Shown: piece by piece, positions 53,143 through 61,265 of the stretch
How the letters are laid out: each line of letters opens with the position of its first letter
Position numbering within the stretch: position 1 is the stretch's first letter
Assembly: GCA_011525685.1 (NCBI GenBank)
Contig: WYBW01000022.1
Location: 124,001 to 188,000, forward strand
Origin: Verrucomicrobiia bacterium
GTDB lineage: Bacteria; Verrucomicrobiota; Verrucomicrobiia; Limisphaerales; JADLHS01
Direction of reading: 5' to 3'
Length of the DNA stretch: 64,000 nucleotides
The notes under the pieces: model-generated
What the model was told of the DNA's origin: nothing
Databases searched by the model: none
Seen by the model: the letters and a program-made list of their open reading frames with translations, nothing else
Program-made: the position numbers and the translations under genes

Positions 53143-54795
53143 ATGAATCCCGCCGACCTCCAAAAGCATATCGCTTGGCTTCAGCACGAAGACATCCGCG
53201 CCTTCTTGGCGTGCGATGACGTGCCGAGCCCGTGGTTTCCTGCTTATCGCTACATGAAGTCTGCGAACCAAAACATCTCGTGGTATTCAGCGCTTGTTCC
53301 ACTTGCCTCAATTCCGAAGTTATTAAAAAGGACGGGAGATTGGGATTTGCGGTTGGGTGACGGAGGGCCAGCGATCTGGAGTGGCTACGCCGATGGTAAG
53401 CAAAAATCGACTTACGTTTCGCTCGGCACAGAGAATGGCGTTGAACCGCTCGTGCTCCATCGCGCGTTTCACGGGATGCGCGGTGGGTTCTTGGAGTTGA
53501 CCCAAGAGTTTCGGCTTTACAACAACCTGTATCCCGAACCAGCGAAGAAGCGGTTTCTTCTGATTGATGACAATGGAGACGAATCTGAAGCGGCACGTTT
53601 TGGCGAGGACTTCTTCGAGATTCGGACTGATTTGGTGTTGAACTTTTGCGCCATCAAGCAGATGGCTCTTGGCATCTACGTGGACAGCTTCAGATACTCC
53701 AATGGCACGCTTGCTGAATTGGGCTTGGAGGATACGCGGAATCACTACGATGGCGCACGGCATGGATGCTACCTCGCCGTCATTCCCGAAGATCCGGTCT
53801 TCAAGAATGAGTTTGAGACTTCAGGAAGCATACACGGGAAGAAGTATGTGTTGCCCGGATCTATGCCTGAAGAGAAGGATCGGTCCACAGAGGAATACCA
53901 GGAGTTCATAATCGATACAGACGCCGCTGGAAAGCCAATCCGCCACACATGCAACCCAGAGAAACTCTTTGATACTTTCGGAAAAAATCCGGCCGCCGCA
54001 CATGAACTCACGCCTGTCTTTTTTCGGGCGGAAGTGCTCGCAAAGTATTACGCCGACCCAACCAAGTTCTCAGTTGAAGACGGTTACCTGCGTTGCCGTG
54101 GATTATGGGGATTACACATGGACAACGACCATATTGATTGCGTCGTTGTTTTCCTATGCGACTTGGGCCGCGACCTTTCAGCCGCAGAGCGGAACTATTG
54201 GCTAAGCTTTAACATCCCGCCGGACGGGAGAAAGATCAGCGAGACAGCATATCGGCGTGGATTTCTTGCAGAGTTTACCGACCCGCAGAAACCGGACCTC
54301 GTCTTTAAGCACGAATACAACTACTTCAATCGCACCTTTTACGAATCCAGCGCATGGCATTTCTTCCTGCCACTTCATGATGATGACGAACATTTTTTAA
54401 CCACTCTCCGGCTTCTCTGGAAGGACAGCCAAGCGGAGTTTGATTCGCAGCTCATTGCGCTAACGAAACTCCTGGTGGATTCGTTGAACGAGAAGGCAAT
54501 CGCTAAAGGATTGACCACTTTGGAAAAGGACGACAAAGGTATCACGAAGTTGGAGAAGTTTTTCAAGGAGCGCGGTGCGGCTGGCTATGAGCCACACATC
54601 AAGTTCCTTCGAGTCCTGCAAGATTTGCGGTCGAAATCCGCCGCCCACCGGAAAGGGAGCAGCTATGAAGACCTCATTGCGGACCTTCAGATGGCTGACG
54701 AAGGACAACAGAAAGTATTTGCGGCACTCCTTGTGGCGGGAAGCGAGTTCATTCGTTTTCTCAAAGCCTTGTTGACTCCGAAGGAAACCGACTGA
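53143..54795 (+). CDS. Uncharacterised protein with a C-terminal HEPN-like RxxxxxH motif
   Basis: 550 residues with no membrane helix. The N-terminal 380 residues are an unknown globular region (LACDDVPSPWFPAYRY, RAFHGMRGGFLELTQEFRLYNN, NYFNRTFYESSAWHFFLPL). The last 130 are all helical and carry LQDLRSKSAAHRKGSSYE, which fits the R-x4-6-H catalytic motif of HEPN RNases found in phage-defence proteins. The assignment is by motif and helical content only. The gene is coupled to the membrane protein upstream. It lies between repeats and the TlpA operon with no obvious house-keeping role. Confidence 0.65.
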   Translation: MNPADLQKHIAWLQHEDIRAFLACDDVPSPWFPAYRYMKSANQNISWYSALVPLASIPKLLKRTGDWDLRLGDGGPAIWSGYADGKQKSTYVSLGTENGVEPLVLHRAFHGMRGGFLELTQEFRLYNNLYPEPAKKRFLLIDDNGDESEAARFGEDFFEIRTDLVLNFCAIKQMALGIYVDSFRYSNGTLAELGLEDTRNHYDGARHGCYLAVIPEDPVFKNEFETSGSIHGKKYVLPGSMPEEKDRSTEEYQEFIIDTDAAGKPIRHTCNPEKLFDTFGKNPAAAHELTPVFFRAEVLAKYYADPTKFSVEDGYLRCRGLWGLHMDNDHIDCVVVFLCDLGRDLSAAERNYWLSFNIPPDGRKISETAYRRGFLAEFTDPQKPDLVFKHEYNYFNRTFYESSAWHFFLPLHDDDEHFLTTLRLLWKDSQAEFDSQLIALTKLLVDSLNEKAIAKGLTTLEKDDKGITKLEKFFKERGAAGYEPHIKFLRVLQDLRSKSAAHRKGSSYEDLIADLQMADEGQQKVFAALLVAGSEFIRFLKALLTPKETD

Positions 54796-54913
54796 TTCGC
54801 GATACCCCACGCCCACACCGAAGACTAGCTTGCCGAACAACCTGCCATCGGGTTGTTCATGAAGATTGGCGGCGGCCAGTGTCCGGAAACTGCAAGTCGC
54901 ATCAGGCGGCATT

Positions 54914-56287
54914 TCAGCGGGTTTGAATGTCGCGATCCGCGCTGGTGGTCTGCACCATCGGCAGACTTTGCGATGCTTCCGCAATCATCGCCTCGAACAC
55001 CGCGAGATTGCGTGCGCCGATGAAGCGCCGGCGCACGTTGCCTTGCGGGTCCACGATCACGGTCGTCGGGAGTTCGCCGCCGTTGTAGCGTCCGCCGACT
55101 TCGTTGCGCTCATCAAGCAGGACGGGATAGTTGATGTTCCGGGCCTTGGCGGTGCGGGCCACTTTTTCGCGCACGCGCTTCAATGCGGCGGCGGTGGCCT
55201 CGTGGTCATCGTGGTCGCCTTCGCTGTGTTTCTGTTCCTCCACCGCTGCGTGGCCGCCGATGTGGCCGTGGCTGTCAGGGACGTAATCCAAAGACACGCC
55301 GAGAATGACGAGTTTGTCGTTGTGCTTCTTCTGCAAGGCTACGAGCGCGGGCATCTCGCCCACGCAGGCGGAACACCATGTCGTCCAAAAGTTGATCAAG
55401 ACGACCTTGCCCCGGTAATCCGAGAGACGAACGGGCTTACCTTCCAGCGTGCGAAGTTGGAAATCCGCCGCCGGCACGGGAGAGCGCGCGGCGTAAGCTT
55501 GGTTCGGGACTTCAAGTTTCACCGACGGAAACTCGCTTCGATGTTCCGCCCACCAGGCTTTGGCGTTCTCGGCGGCGGCTTTGGTTTTGGCGATGCCCTC
55601 GGCCTGAAATTCCTGCAAGCCGCTGGTTTTGTTTTCCACCTGCGCGGTGTCGGCCAATTTCACGCCAAACTTTTCGCCGCTCCAATTCTCCAGCAACTTC
55701 ACGCTGAGCCCGAGCACGGCGATGTCGGGATCGTCCAGCAACGCGGCGACGAAGGGAACGCCCACCGAAGGCGCGGCATACTTGAGATGATTCAGGCCCA
55801 GCAGCCGCACCTGCTGATCCGGGTCTTTGAGTTGTTCGGCGGCGAGCGCGAGCGCGGCGGGATGATTGCGCTCGCGCAGGATGCCCAGCGCGGTTTCGCG
55901 CACGTTCATGTCGGGATCGAGCGCGCCCGCGAGCAGCACTGATTCAAACTCCGGCGGCAACGGTTGGTCGTTCGGGATGATGCGGCGAAGCGAGCCGATG
56001 GCGACTTCGCGATGGACAATCTTCCCCGAGTTCCACGCGGCCAGCAACGCCGCGCGCGGGGCGGCGGCTTGTTCGATCATGTCGGAAACGACATCCGAAT
56101 TGGGGGCGTCGTTGGCGAGCGTGGCACTCGTGCGGATTTTGTCCTGCAATGGCGCGCGAAACAGCCAGACTCCGGCAACGAGGGCTGCGCCGACAATCAG
56201 GAGTAACGCGCGCGGGCGCTTTGCAGCGCGCGGAGCGGAGTTCGCCCCGCAGTGGCAATCACAGCCCTTTGATTCGGAAGAATTCAT
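54914..56287 (-). CDS. HEAT-repeat protein with C-terminal TlpA-type thioredoxin domain
   Basis: 457 residues: one N-terminal anchor helix (LLLIVGAALVAGVWLF), HEAT-type helical repeats (about 60-215; NVRETALGILRERNHPAALALAAEQLKDPDQQVRLLGLNHL), a spacer, and a redoxin domain (about 275-440) with WTTWCSACVGEMP. A His/Asp-rich insertion (DSHGHIGGHAAVEEQKHSEG then DHDDHEAT) splits the redoxin and could bind metal. The start at 56287 was chosen; it overlaps the upstream gene by 29 bases. It would act in the periplasm. Confidence 0.85.
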   Translation of the reverse strand: MNSSESKGCDCHCGANSAPRAAKRPRALLLIVGAALVAGVWLFRAPLQDKIRTSATLANDAPNSDVVSDMIEQAAAPRAALLAAWNSGKIVHREVAIGSLRRIIPNDQPLPPEFESVLLAGALDPDMNVRETALGILRERNHPAALALAAEQLKDPDQQVRLLGLNHLKYAAPSVGVPFVAALLDDPDIAVLGLSVKLLENWSGEKFGVKLADTAQVENKTSGLQEFQAEGIAKTKAAAENAKAWWAEHRSEFPSVKLEVPNQAYAARSPVPAADFQLRTLEGKPVRLSDYRGKVVLINFWTTWCSACVGEMPALVALQKKHNDKLVILGVSLDYVPDSHGHIGGHAAVEEQKHSEGDHDDHEATAAALKRVREKVARTAKARNINYPVLLDERNEVGGRYNGGELPTTVIVDPQGNVRRRFIGARNLAVFEAMIAEASQSLPMVQTTSADRDIQTR

Positions 56288-57023
56288 TCGTGTTGGTGGA
56301 TTTCGGAATGGTGATTTGAAACTGGTTCGGCGCGTTGCTGGTAACGGTTGGGCTGGATTCAATCCACGCCACGTCAGGAGACAGGCTCGTGCGGGATTCC
56401 AGCCGATGCGCGTTGGCCGGAAGCGGCGAAGTGAAATCGAGGACATACGCCGAACCCGCGTCCGCGAGGCGGAGAATCTGGATTTGCACCGGGCTGAAGC
56501 TGCCGAAGTTGGGCGTGCCGCTGAACCAGTTGGTGGTGCGCGTGGCTTCGATGCTCACGGGTTGCAGCGATTGACCGGCAGCCGGTGCGGGCACAAATGC
56601 GCTCGCGCTGGGCCAAAGTCCCACGGATGCAGCCAACGCGGTGCGGCCCACGTTGGCTGCCGGGCCGTATTTCATCCCGGTGATGATAGACGAGGCGAAG
56701 GTGAAATTGCCGTCGCGATACAGCCAGATGTCGCTGTCAGTGGTGTTGAGGCCCGCCACGACAAACACCTTCGACTCGCCCGGGCTGATCGTGGTGTTGG
56801 CCGGAATCACTGTGAAGTAATTGAAACGATGGCAAAACGGCAGGCTGGAGCTTGTCGTGAATTGTGTCGCGCCGATGTGCGTGACTTCAACCTGCCCGGT
56901 GGCGGGATTCACCTCGGTGATGCGCAGGTCGTTTATGCCCGCTTGCACGGTGGCGGCAAACTGCGCTGCCAGCGTCAGCGCGGCCGTGCCGCGAAGCGCG
57001 CGGATTGCGAGCAGCCGTTTCAT
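56259..57023 (-). CDS. Exported lamin-tail-like domain protein
   Basis: 254 residues with a signal peptide (about 1-28). A beta-sandwich opening INDLRITEVNPATGQVEVTHIG resembles lamin-tail/LTD domains, and the C-terminal part ends NEFFRIKGL, similar to C-terminal modules of exported proteins elsewhere in this window. It overlaps the genes on both sides slightly. The lamin-tail label is by pattern only; function unknown. Confidence 0.7.
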   Translation of the reverse strand: MKRLLAIRALRGTAALTLAAQFAATVQAGINDLRITEVNPATGQVEVTHIGATQFTTSSSLPFCHRFNYFTVIPANTTISPGESKVFVVAGLNTTDSDIWLYRDGNFTFASSIITGMKYGPAANVGRTALAASVGLWPSASAFVPAPAAGQSLQPVSIEATRTTNWFSGTPNFGSFSPVQIQILRLADAGSAYVLDFTSPLPANAHRLESRTSLSPDVAWIESSPTVTSNAPNQFQITIPKSTNTNEFFRIKGL

Positions 57024-58054
57024 TTTGGCTGCCACAATCCGGTTTGCGGATAGAACGCCTGCCAGGCAAACCAATAGACTTTCACGGACGGAAGGAGTTC
57101 GCCGCTCTCCACTCGCCTGACCTCAGTAAGTTGAGAACCGGGGTGGAAGGTGATTTCGAGAGCGGCAGAATTGATTTCATCGCGCACCGCCTGGCCGGGC
57201 GGCAGCGACTTCAAAGGATACGCCCGCGCCACGCCGTCCACGATCACGCCAACGACCCAATCTTTTTTGGGCAACTCGTTGCGATACGTCGGCACGGGAA
57301 ACATCGTGTCGGAGCTTTGTTCATAACTGGCGTAGGCGCTGCCGGAGTAGTTGCGTTGCGCGCCGGTCTGTGTCGAAAGCACTTCACCCCGCGGATATTT
57401 CTCCTTCCACGCCGCCCAAGTCAGATGTTCGCTGGCGAGCCATTCCAATTCGGTGTTCACCTGCGGACCGGACACGGCCTTCATCGCGAGTTGCGACCAT
57501 AGCGAATCCGTCTGCCGGTCATACATCAGCACGTCGCTATTGTGCAGCAGGCCGGAGACGCCAAACGCGAGCGTGCGGTTGCCGACCTGACGATTGAACA
57601 CCATCGCCGTGCCGCACAGTGGGCAATACGTCACCGCGATGGGTTGTCCGCCAAGTTCGTCATTCACGATTTCGTGCCACACGAGAATCCGCAGTGGATA
57701 CGCGCGCGTTTTGTCGCCGATGGTCACGCTGACGACAAGATCGTCCGGCAACATGAAGTTTGCGGCGCTGGGACGGACGAACTTCGGCTTGTCAATCGAG
57801 GGAATGCCGTCGCGTCCCGGCCCGCCGGAGAGAATCTCGCTCGTGGGAATCGTAGCGTTGGACACGTTGAAGCCGTTGAACGAACCGCGACTTTGCGGGG
57901 CGGCTTCGACGGATTCCGTCGCGAGGCCAGCGCCCGCGACCAGCAAGGCGACGCCGGTTCGGATGGGATCACGAAAAAGCCACGCCGTGGCGGTGCAGGC
58001 GAGCAAGGGAAGGAACAATTTGGCGCGAAAGCGCGAGGGCGATGAGTGCTTCAT
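57020..58054 (-). CDS. Exported DUF3179 protein
   Basis: 344 residues with a signal/anchor (LFLPLLACTATAWLF) and the DUF3179 core: AYPLRILVWHEIVNDELGGQPIAVTYCPLCGTAMVFNRQV, LLHNSDVLMYDRQTDSLWSQ, and AYPLKSLPPGQAV. The PLCGTA Cys pair is diagnostic. The family is of unknown function and often neighbours redoxins, as here. The ATG at 58054 lies 51 bases downstream of the TlpA stop. Confidence 0.9.
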   Translation of the reverse strand: MKHSSPSRFRAKLFLPLLACTATAWLFRDPIRTGVALLVAGAGLATESVEAAPQSRGSFNGFNVSNATIPTSEILSGGPGRDGIPSIDKPKFVRPSAANFMLPDDLVVSVTIGDKTRAYPLRILVWHEIVNDELGGQPIAVTYCPLCGTAMVFNRQVGNRTLAFGVSGLLHNSDVLMYDRQTDSLWSQLAMKAVSGPQVNTELEWLASEHLTWAAWKEKYPRGEVLSTQTGAQRNYSGSAYASYEQSSDTMFPVPTYRNELPKKDWVVGVIVDGVARAYPLKSLPPGQAVRDEINSAALEITFHPGSQLTEVRRVESGELLPSVKVYWFAWQAFYPQTGLWQPK

Positions 58055-58105
58055 GGTGCTTGTGTGTTTGGTTTTGTTTGTGGCGACAAGCACAGATGCC
58101 CGCCG

Positions 58106-58639
58106 CTAGAACAGTGGCTTGATGTCGGCTTCAAATTCCGCTTTGGGCGCGTAACCGACGTGCTTGCGGACAATGTTGCCGACGCGATCAATAATGAAGG
58201 TGGTGGGAATGCCCTCGATGCCGCCAAAGGCGCTCACGACGGCTTCGTCGCCCAGCACGATGGGATAATTGATGCCCATTTTCTCCACGAAAGGCTTCAC
58301 CGCGCTCGCGCCGTCTTGATCCAGCGAAACGCCAATCACGACGAGGCCCTTGTCCGCATATTGCTTCTGCAACTCGATGAAACCGGGAATCTCCATCCGG
58401 CACGGCCCGCACCACGTCGCCCAAAAATCAAGGATGACCACCTTGCCGGCGAAGTCGGACGACTTCACGGTTTTGCCATCCACGCCTTTGAGTTCCCAAG
58501 CGGGGCTGGGCTGATTGTCGGTTGCGCGCGACGCTGGCTCGGTGTTTGGAGCGGACATCCGGCGCGACGCCGCCAGCACGAGCAGTGCGGCAGCCGCTGC
58601 AATAAGTAGTCCGGCGAAAATGATCGGCTTGTTCTTCAT
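58106..58639 (-). CDS. TlpA-family thiol-disulfide oxidoreductase
   Basis: 177 residues with an N-terminal membrane helix (IIFAGLLIAAAAALLVLAASRR) and a TlpA/ResA-type redoxin: LDFWATWCGPCRMEIPGFIELQKQY, LVVIGVSLDQDG, GIEGIPTTFIIDRVGNIV. It would reduce periplasmic disulfides or assist cytochrome c assembly. It is the first gene of the operon with DUF3179, lamin-tail-like and HEAT-TlpA genes. GTG 58642 is a possible earlier start. Confidence 0.92.
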   Translation of the reverse strand: MKNKPIIFAGLLIAAAAALLVLAASRRMSAPNTEPASRATDNQPSPAWELKGVDGKTVKSSDFAGKVVILDFWATWCGPCRMEIPGFIELQKQYADKGLVVIGVSLDQDGASAVKPFVEKMGINYPIVLGDEAVVSAFGGIEGIPTTFIIDRVGNIVRKHVGYAPKAEFEADIKPLF

Positions 58640-59078
58640 CACAGTGCGTTCGTGCAGATGAGAGCGATCAGTCGCGGGAATTATTCCGTCCGCTGAATGG
58701 CGAGGCGTGAAATCTCACAAGTCGCCTGGAACATCGCGTTGTAAGCGACACGCCAAAGCGCGGGCCACGAAACGTGAGGATGCCCCGGTTTCGATAGGGG
58801 TCACGCCGAATGGAAACCACCCAACTGGATTCGAGGAGGAATTGAACTGGAATGAAAAGTGGCATATTCGGCAACGCTGGCCAGGCGAACCTTGTTCGGT
58901 GCTCGCCAAGTCTTTCCATTGTGACACATGGGAGAGCGCAATTATTCCGCTGGCTGAAAAGTCGAGCACGCTGATTCCGGGAATATCGCCGCACGCTGAT
59001 TGTTCACACCAATCGAACAACCGGAAGCGCCGCCGCGATTGGCGAGCGACAACGGTTCGACACAACTCCATAAAACGC
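58640..59078. other. 439-bp intergenic region, no supported gene
   Basis: Divergent promoter region between the TlpA operon and the lipoprotein gene. Translation of the plus strand is open from about 58707 but has no protein-like pattern until the lipoprotein start at 59079. No repeat or clear promoter motif was identified. Confidence 0.5.
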
Positions 59079-59369
59079 ATGAAACATATCAAAAGCATCC
59101 TTGGTTTGATCGTCGGCGCGGCGGTGACGGTCGGGTTGACCGGCTGTGAAGCCGGCAGTGACAAGGGCGGTGGCGGTGGCGGTGGCGGCTCAGGCTCGAA
59201 AACGAGCAGCTATGAACAACCGGCGGTCAACGCGCAATTGTTCGCGCAGTCCGGCTCGAAACCCAGCGAACCGTCGAAGGGTTCAGGCTCGAAAACTAAC
59301 GCGCCTTCCGGTGGCTCGGGCTCGAAGACCAACGCACCCTCGGGCGGCTCTAGCCCGAAGAAGGCGTAG
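59079..59369 (+). CDS. Small Gly/Ser-rich lipoprotein with SGSKTNAP repeats
   Basis: 96 residues with a lipobox (LTGC) after a hydrophobic signal (IKSILGLIVGAAVTVGL). The mature part is low complexity: a Gly run, then repeats GSGSKTNAPSGG (twice) and a related GSSPKKA end. It would be tethered to the membrane surface with a flexible tail. It lies 6 bases before the first glycosyltransferase gene. No known family. Confidence 0.75.
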   Translation: MKHIKSILGLIVGAAVTVGLTGCEAGSDKGGGGGGGGSGSKTSSYEQPAVNAQLFAQSGSKPSEPSKGSGSKTNAPSGGSGSKTNAPSGGSSPKKA

Positions 59370-59375
59370 CCTCGA

Positions 59376-61265
59376 TTGCCCCGACCGTTCTCAACTGGAG
59401 GCAACATCCACGAAAGCAGTTTGAATGTGATCCCAACGTCGCCGAGGCGTTGCCCGGCGAATGGCCAGTTTCGCTGGCTCATCGCGGCGGGAATCGCGCA
59501 GTTGTTTCTCTGGATCGGCGTGGCGGTGGCGGCGGAACGATTCGATCCCGGCGGCGATTTTGGACAACGCCCATTCGCGCTGGTGGTCGGACTCCTCGCC
59601 GCCTGTTTTCTGATCTACCTTTTGAGCCTGGCGCTGGTATGGAAAGCGCCGGAACATCAAGTGACCGCCCGCCGGCAATGGCGGACGGTCTTGATCTTCG
59701 CCGTGCTGTTTCGGCTGGTGCTTTGGTGGTCGCAGCCGATCCAGGAACTCGATCTCTATCGCTACCTCTGGGACGGGCGCGTGTTGGCGGAGGGAATCAA
59801 TCCTTACCGCTACTCGCCGGAGCAAATTGATCTCGTGCGTAGCAGCGGACGTAAGTCCGCTCCAACTGCCGCCGAGGGTGGGGAAAGTCAGAGCCGACTC
59901 ACGTCGGCTGCTACAAGTCCAGGAGGGGATGCCACGCCCGAACTCGCGACGCTCGCCCGTGTGCTGGATCGCTCGCCCGAAGTCGCAAAGATTTTTTCGC
60001 TCATTGACCATCGCAGCGTTCCGACGATCTATCCGCCGTTGAGCGAAGCGGTGTTTGGCGCGACCGCACTTATCACGCCGGAACGCGCGCCGGTGCGAGT
60101 GCAGGTCGGCATTTTCAAAGGAGTGCTGTTGCTGTTCGACCTTGCAACGGTCGTGCTGGTGATGGGGCTGTTGCGAAATCTCAACCAACCGCCCGCGCGA
60201 GCACTGGCTTATGCGTGGTGTCCGCTCGTCCTGAAAGAATTTGCGAACACGGGACACCTTGATGCAATCGCTGTGTGTCTCACCGTCGCCATGTTCTGGC
60301 TGTTGACTTTGCCGCGCCGAGAAAACAACTCAACTTCCGTCGCCAACCAGTTTCCGTTTCGCCCACAATGGTCTGACTGGTTGGCCACAGGGCTGTGGGG
60401 CGGCGCGGTGCTGGCCAAGCTCTATCCGCTCGTGCTCGCACCGGTGCTGCTCGCGTTTTGGTGGCGGCGAGTTCGATGGCACACAGGCGGACTGTTTGCG
60501 GCGTTTGTGCTCGTTGTGCTGGGGGGCTACACGCTACTGCCGCCAAATTCAAAAGCCCCAAAAAACGAAACGGCCGGCACGGCGGACCATTCAAGCTTCT
60601 CCGGCTTGGGCGAATTCCTACGCCGTTGGGAAATGAACGATTTGTTGTTCTCCATCGTGTATGAAAACGTCCGCCTGCGCTCACCGGAGCACGCTGGCCA
60701 AGAGCCGTGGTATTCCGCAGTGCCCAGCGCCGTGCGGGAACGGTTGAACACCACGCTGGCTAAATCTGTTTCAATGATAGGGCTCGATGTTCCCGCGAAC
60801 CGTCTGGCGTTTCTTCTCACGCAGGCGTTGGCGGCGGGGACGTTGCTAGTTCTGGCTGGTGCGCTCGCATCGCGTCGCTGGCCGGATGATCCGCGCGCGA
60901 CGTTGCTTCGGCGCGCGTTTCTCTGTCTCGCATGGTTGTGGTATTTGAGCGCGACGCAGAATCCCTGGTATTGGACGTGGGCATTGCCGCTGGTGGTGTT
61001 TGTTTCGCGCGCGTGGTTGCTCGTGTCGGGTTTCGCGTTGATTTACTACCTGCGCTTCTGGTTCGTTCACCAGTTTCCCGATGCGACCTTGCCCGCCGGT
61101 CTTACAGGCATGAGGTTGTTCGACGAAGTTGTGGTGTGGATTGAACACCTGCCGCCATTGCTCGCAGTGCTCCTGATGTTTTGGTATCAACAACGCAGAG
61201 TCCAACGAACTGCCGTCGCATATCCGGCATCCGACCGTCAACTCGCAGATGCAACCCGCCCTTGA
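59376..61265 (+). CDS. Polytopic membrane glycosyltransferase (GT-C-like), repeat-interrupted
   Basis: About 629 residues with 10 or more hydrophobic helices and the GT-C-type acidic loop ELDLYRYLWDGRVLAEGINPY followed by SVPTIYPPLSEAVF, a pattern shared with the second half of the next protein. A block of about 30 residues (RSSGRKSAPTAAEGG and following) between INPYRYSPEQIDLV and TPELATL is encoded by a palindromic repeat and has no counterpart in the paralogue. The start is uncertain (TTG 59376; GTG 59427 possible). It would add a sugar from a lipid-linked donor; acceptor unknown. Confidence 0.78.
   Translation: MPRPFSTGGNIHESSLNVIPTSPRRCPANGQFRWLIAAGIAQLFLWIGVAVAAERFDPGGDFGQRPFALVVGLLAACFLIYLLSLALVWKAPEHQVTARRQWRTVLIFAVLFRLVLWWSQPIQELDLYRYLWDGRVLAEGINPYRYSPEQIDLVRSSGRKSAPTAAEGGESQSRLTSAATSPGGDATPELATLARVLDRSPEVAKIFSLIDHRSVPTIYPPLSEAVFGATALITPERAPVRVQVGIFKGVLLLFDLATVVLVMGLLRNLNQPPARALAYAWCPLVLKEFANTGHLDAIAVCLTVAMFWLLTLPRRENNSTSVANQFPFRPQWSDWLATGLWGGAVLAKLYPLVLAPVLLAFWWRRVRWHTGGLFAAFVLVVLGGYTLLPPNSKAPKNETAGTADHSSFSGLGEFLRRWEMNDLLFSIVYENVRLRSPEHAGQEPWYSAVPSAVRERLNTTLAKSVSMIGLDVPANRLAFLLTQALAAGTLLVLAGALASRRWPDDPRATLLRRAFLCLAWLWYLSATQNPWYWTWALPLVVFVSRAWLLVSGFALIYYLRFWFVHQFPDATLPAGLTGMRLFDEVVVWIEHLPPLLAVLLMFWYQQRRVQRTAVAYPASDRQLADATRP
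59839..59914 (+). repeat. Palindromic repeat inserted in the glycosyltransferase gene
   Basis: GTAGCAGCGGACGTAAGTCC at the left end and GACTCACGTCGGCTGCTAC at the right end. It is the reverse-orientation counterpart of the 15185-15253 element with a different centre. The reading frame stays open through it. Confidence 0.85.
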
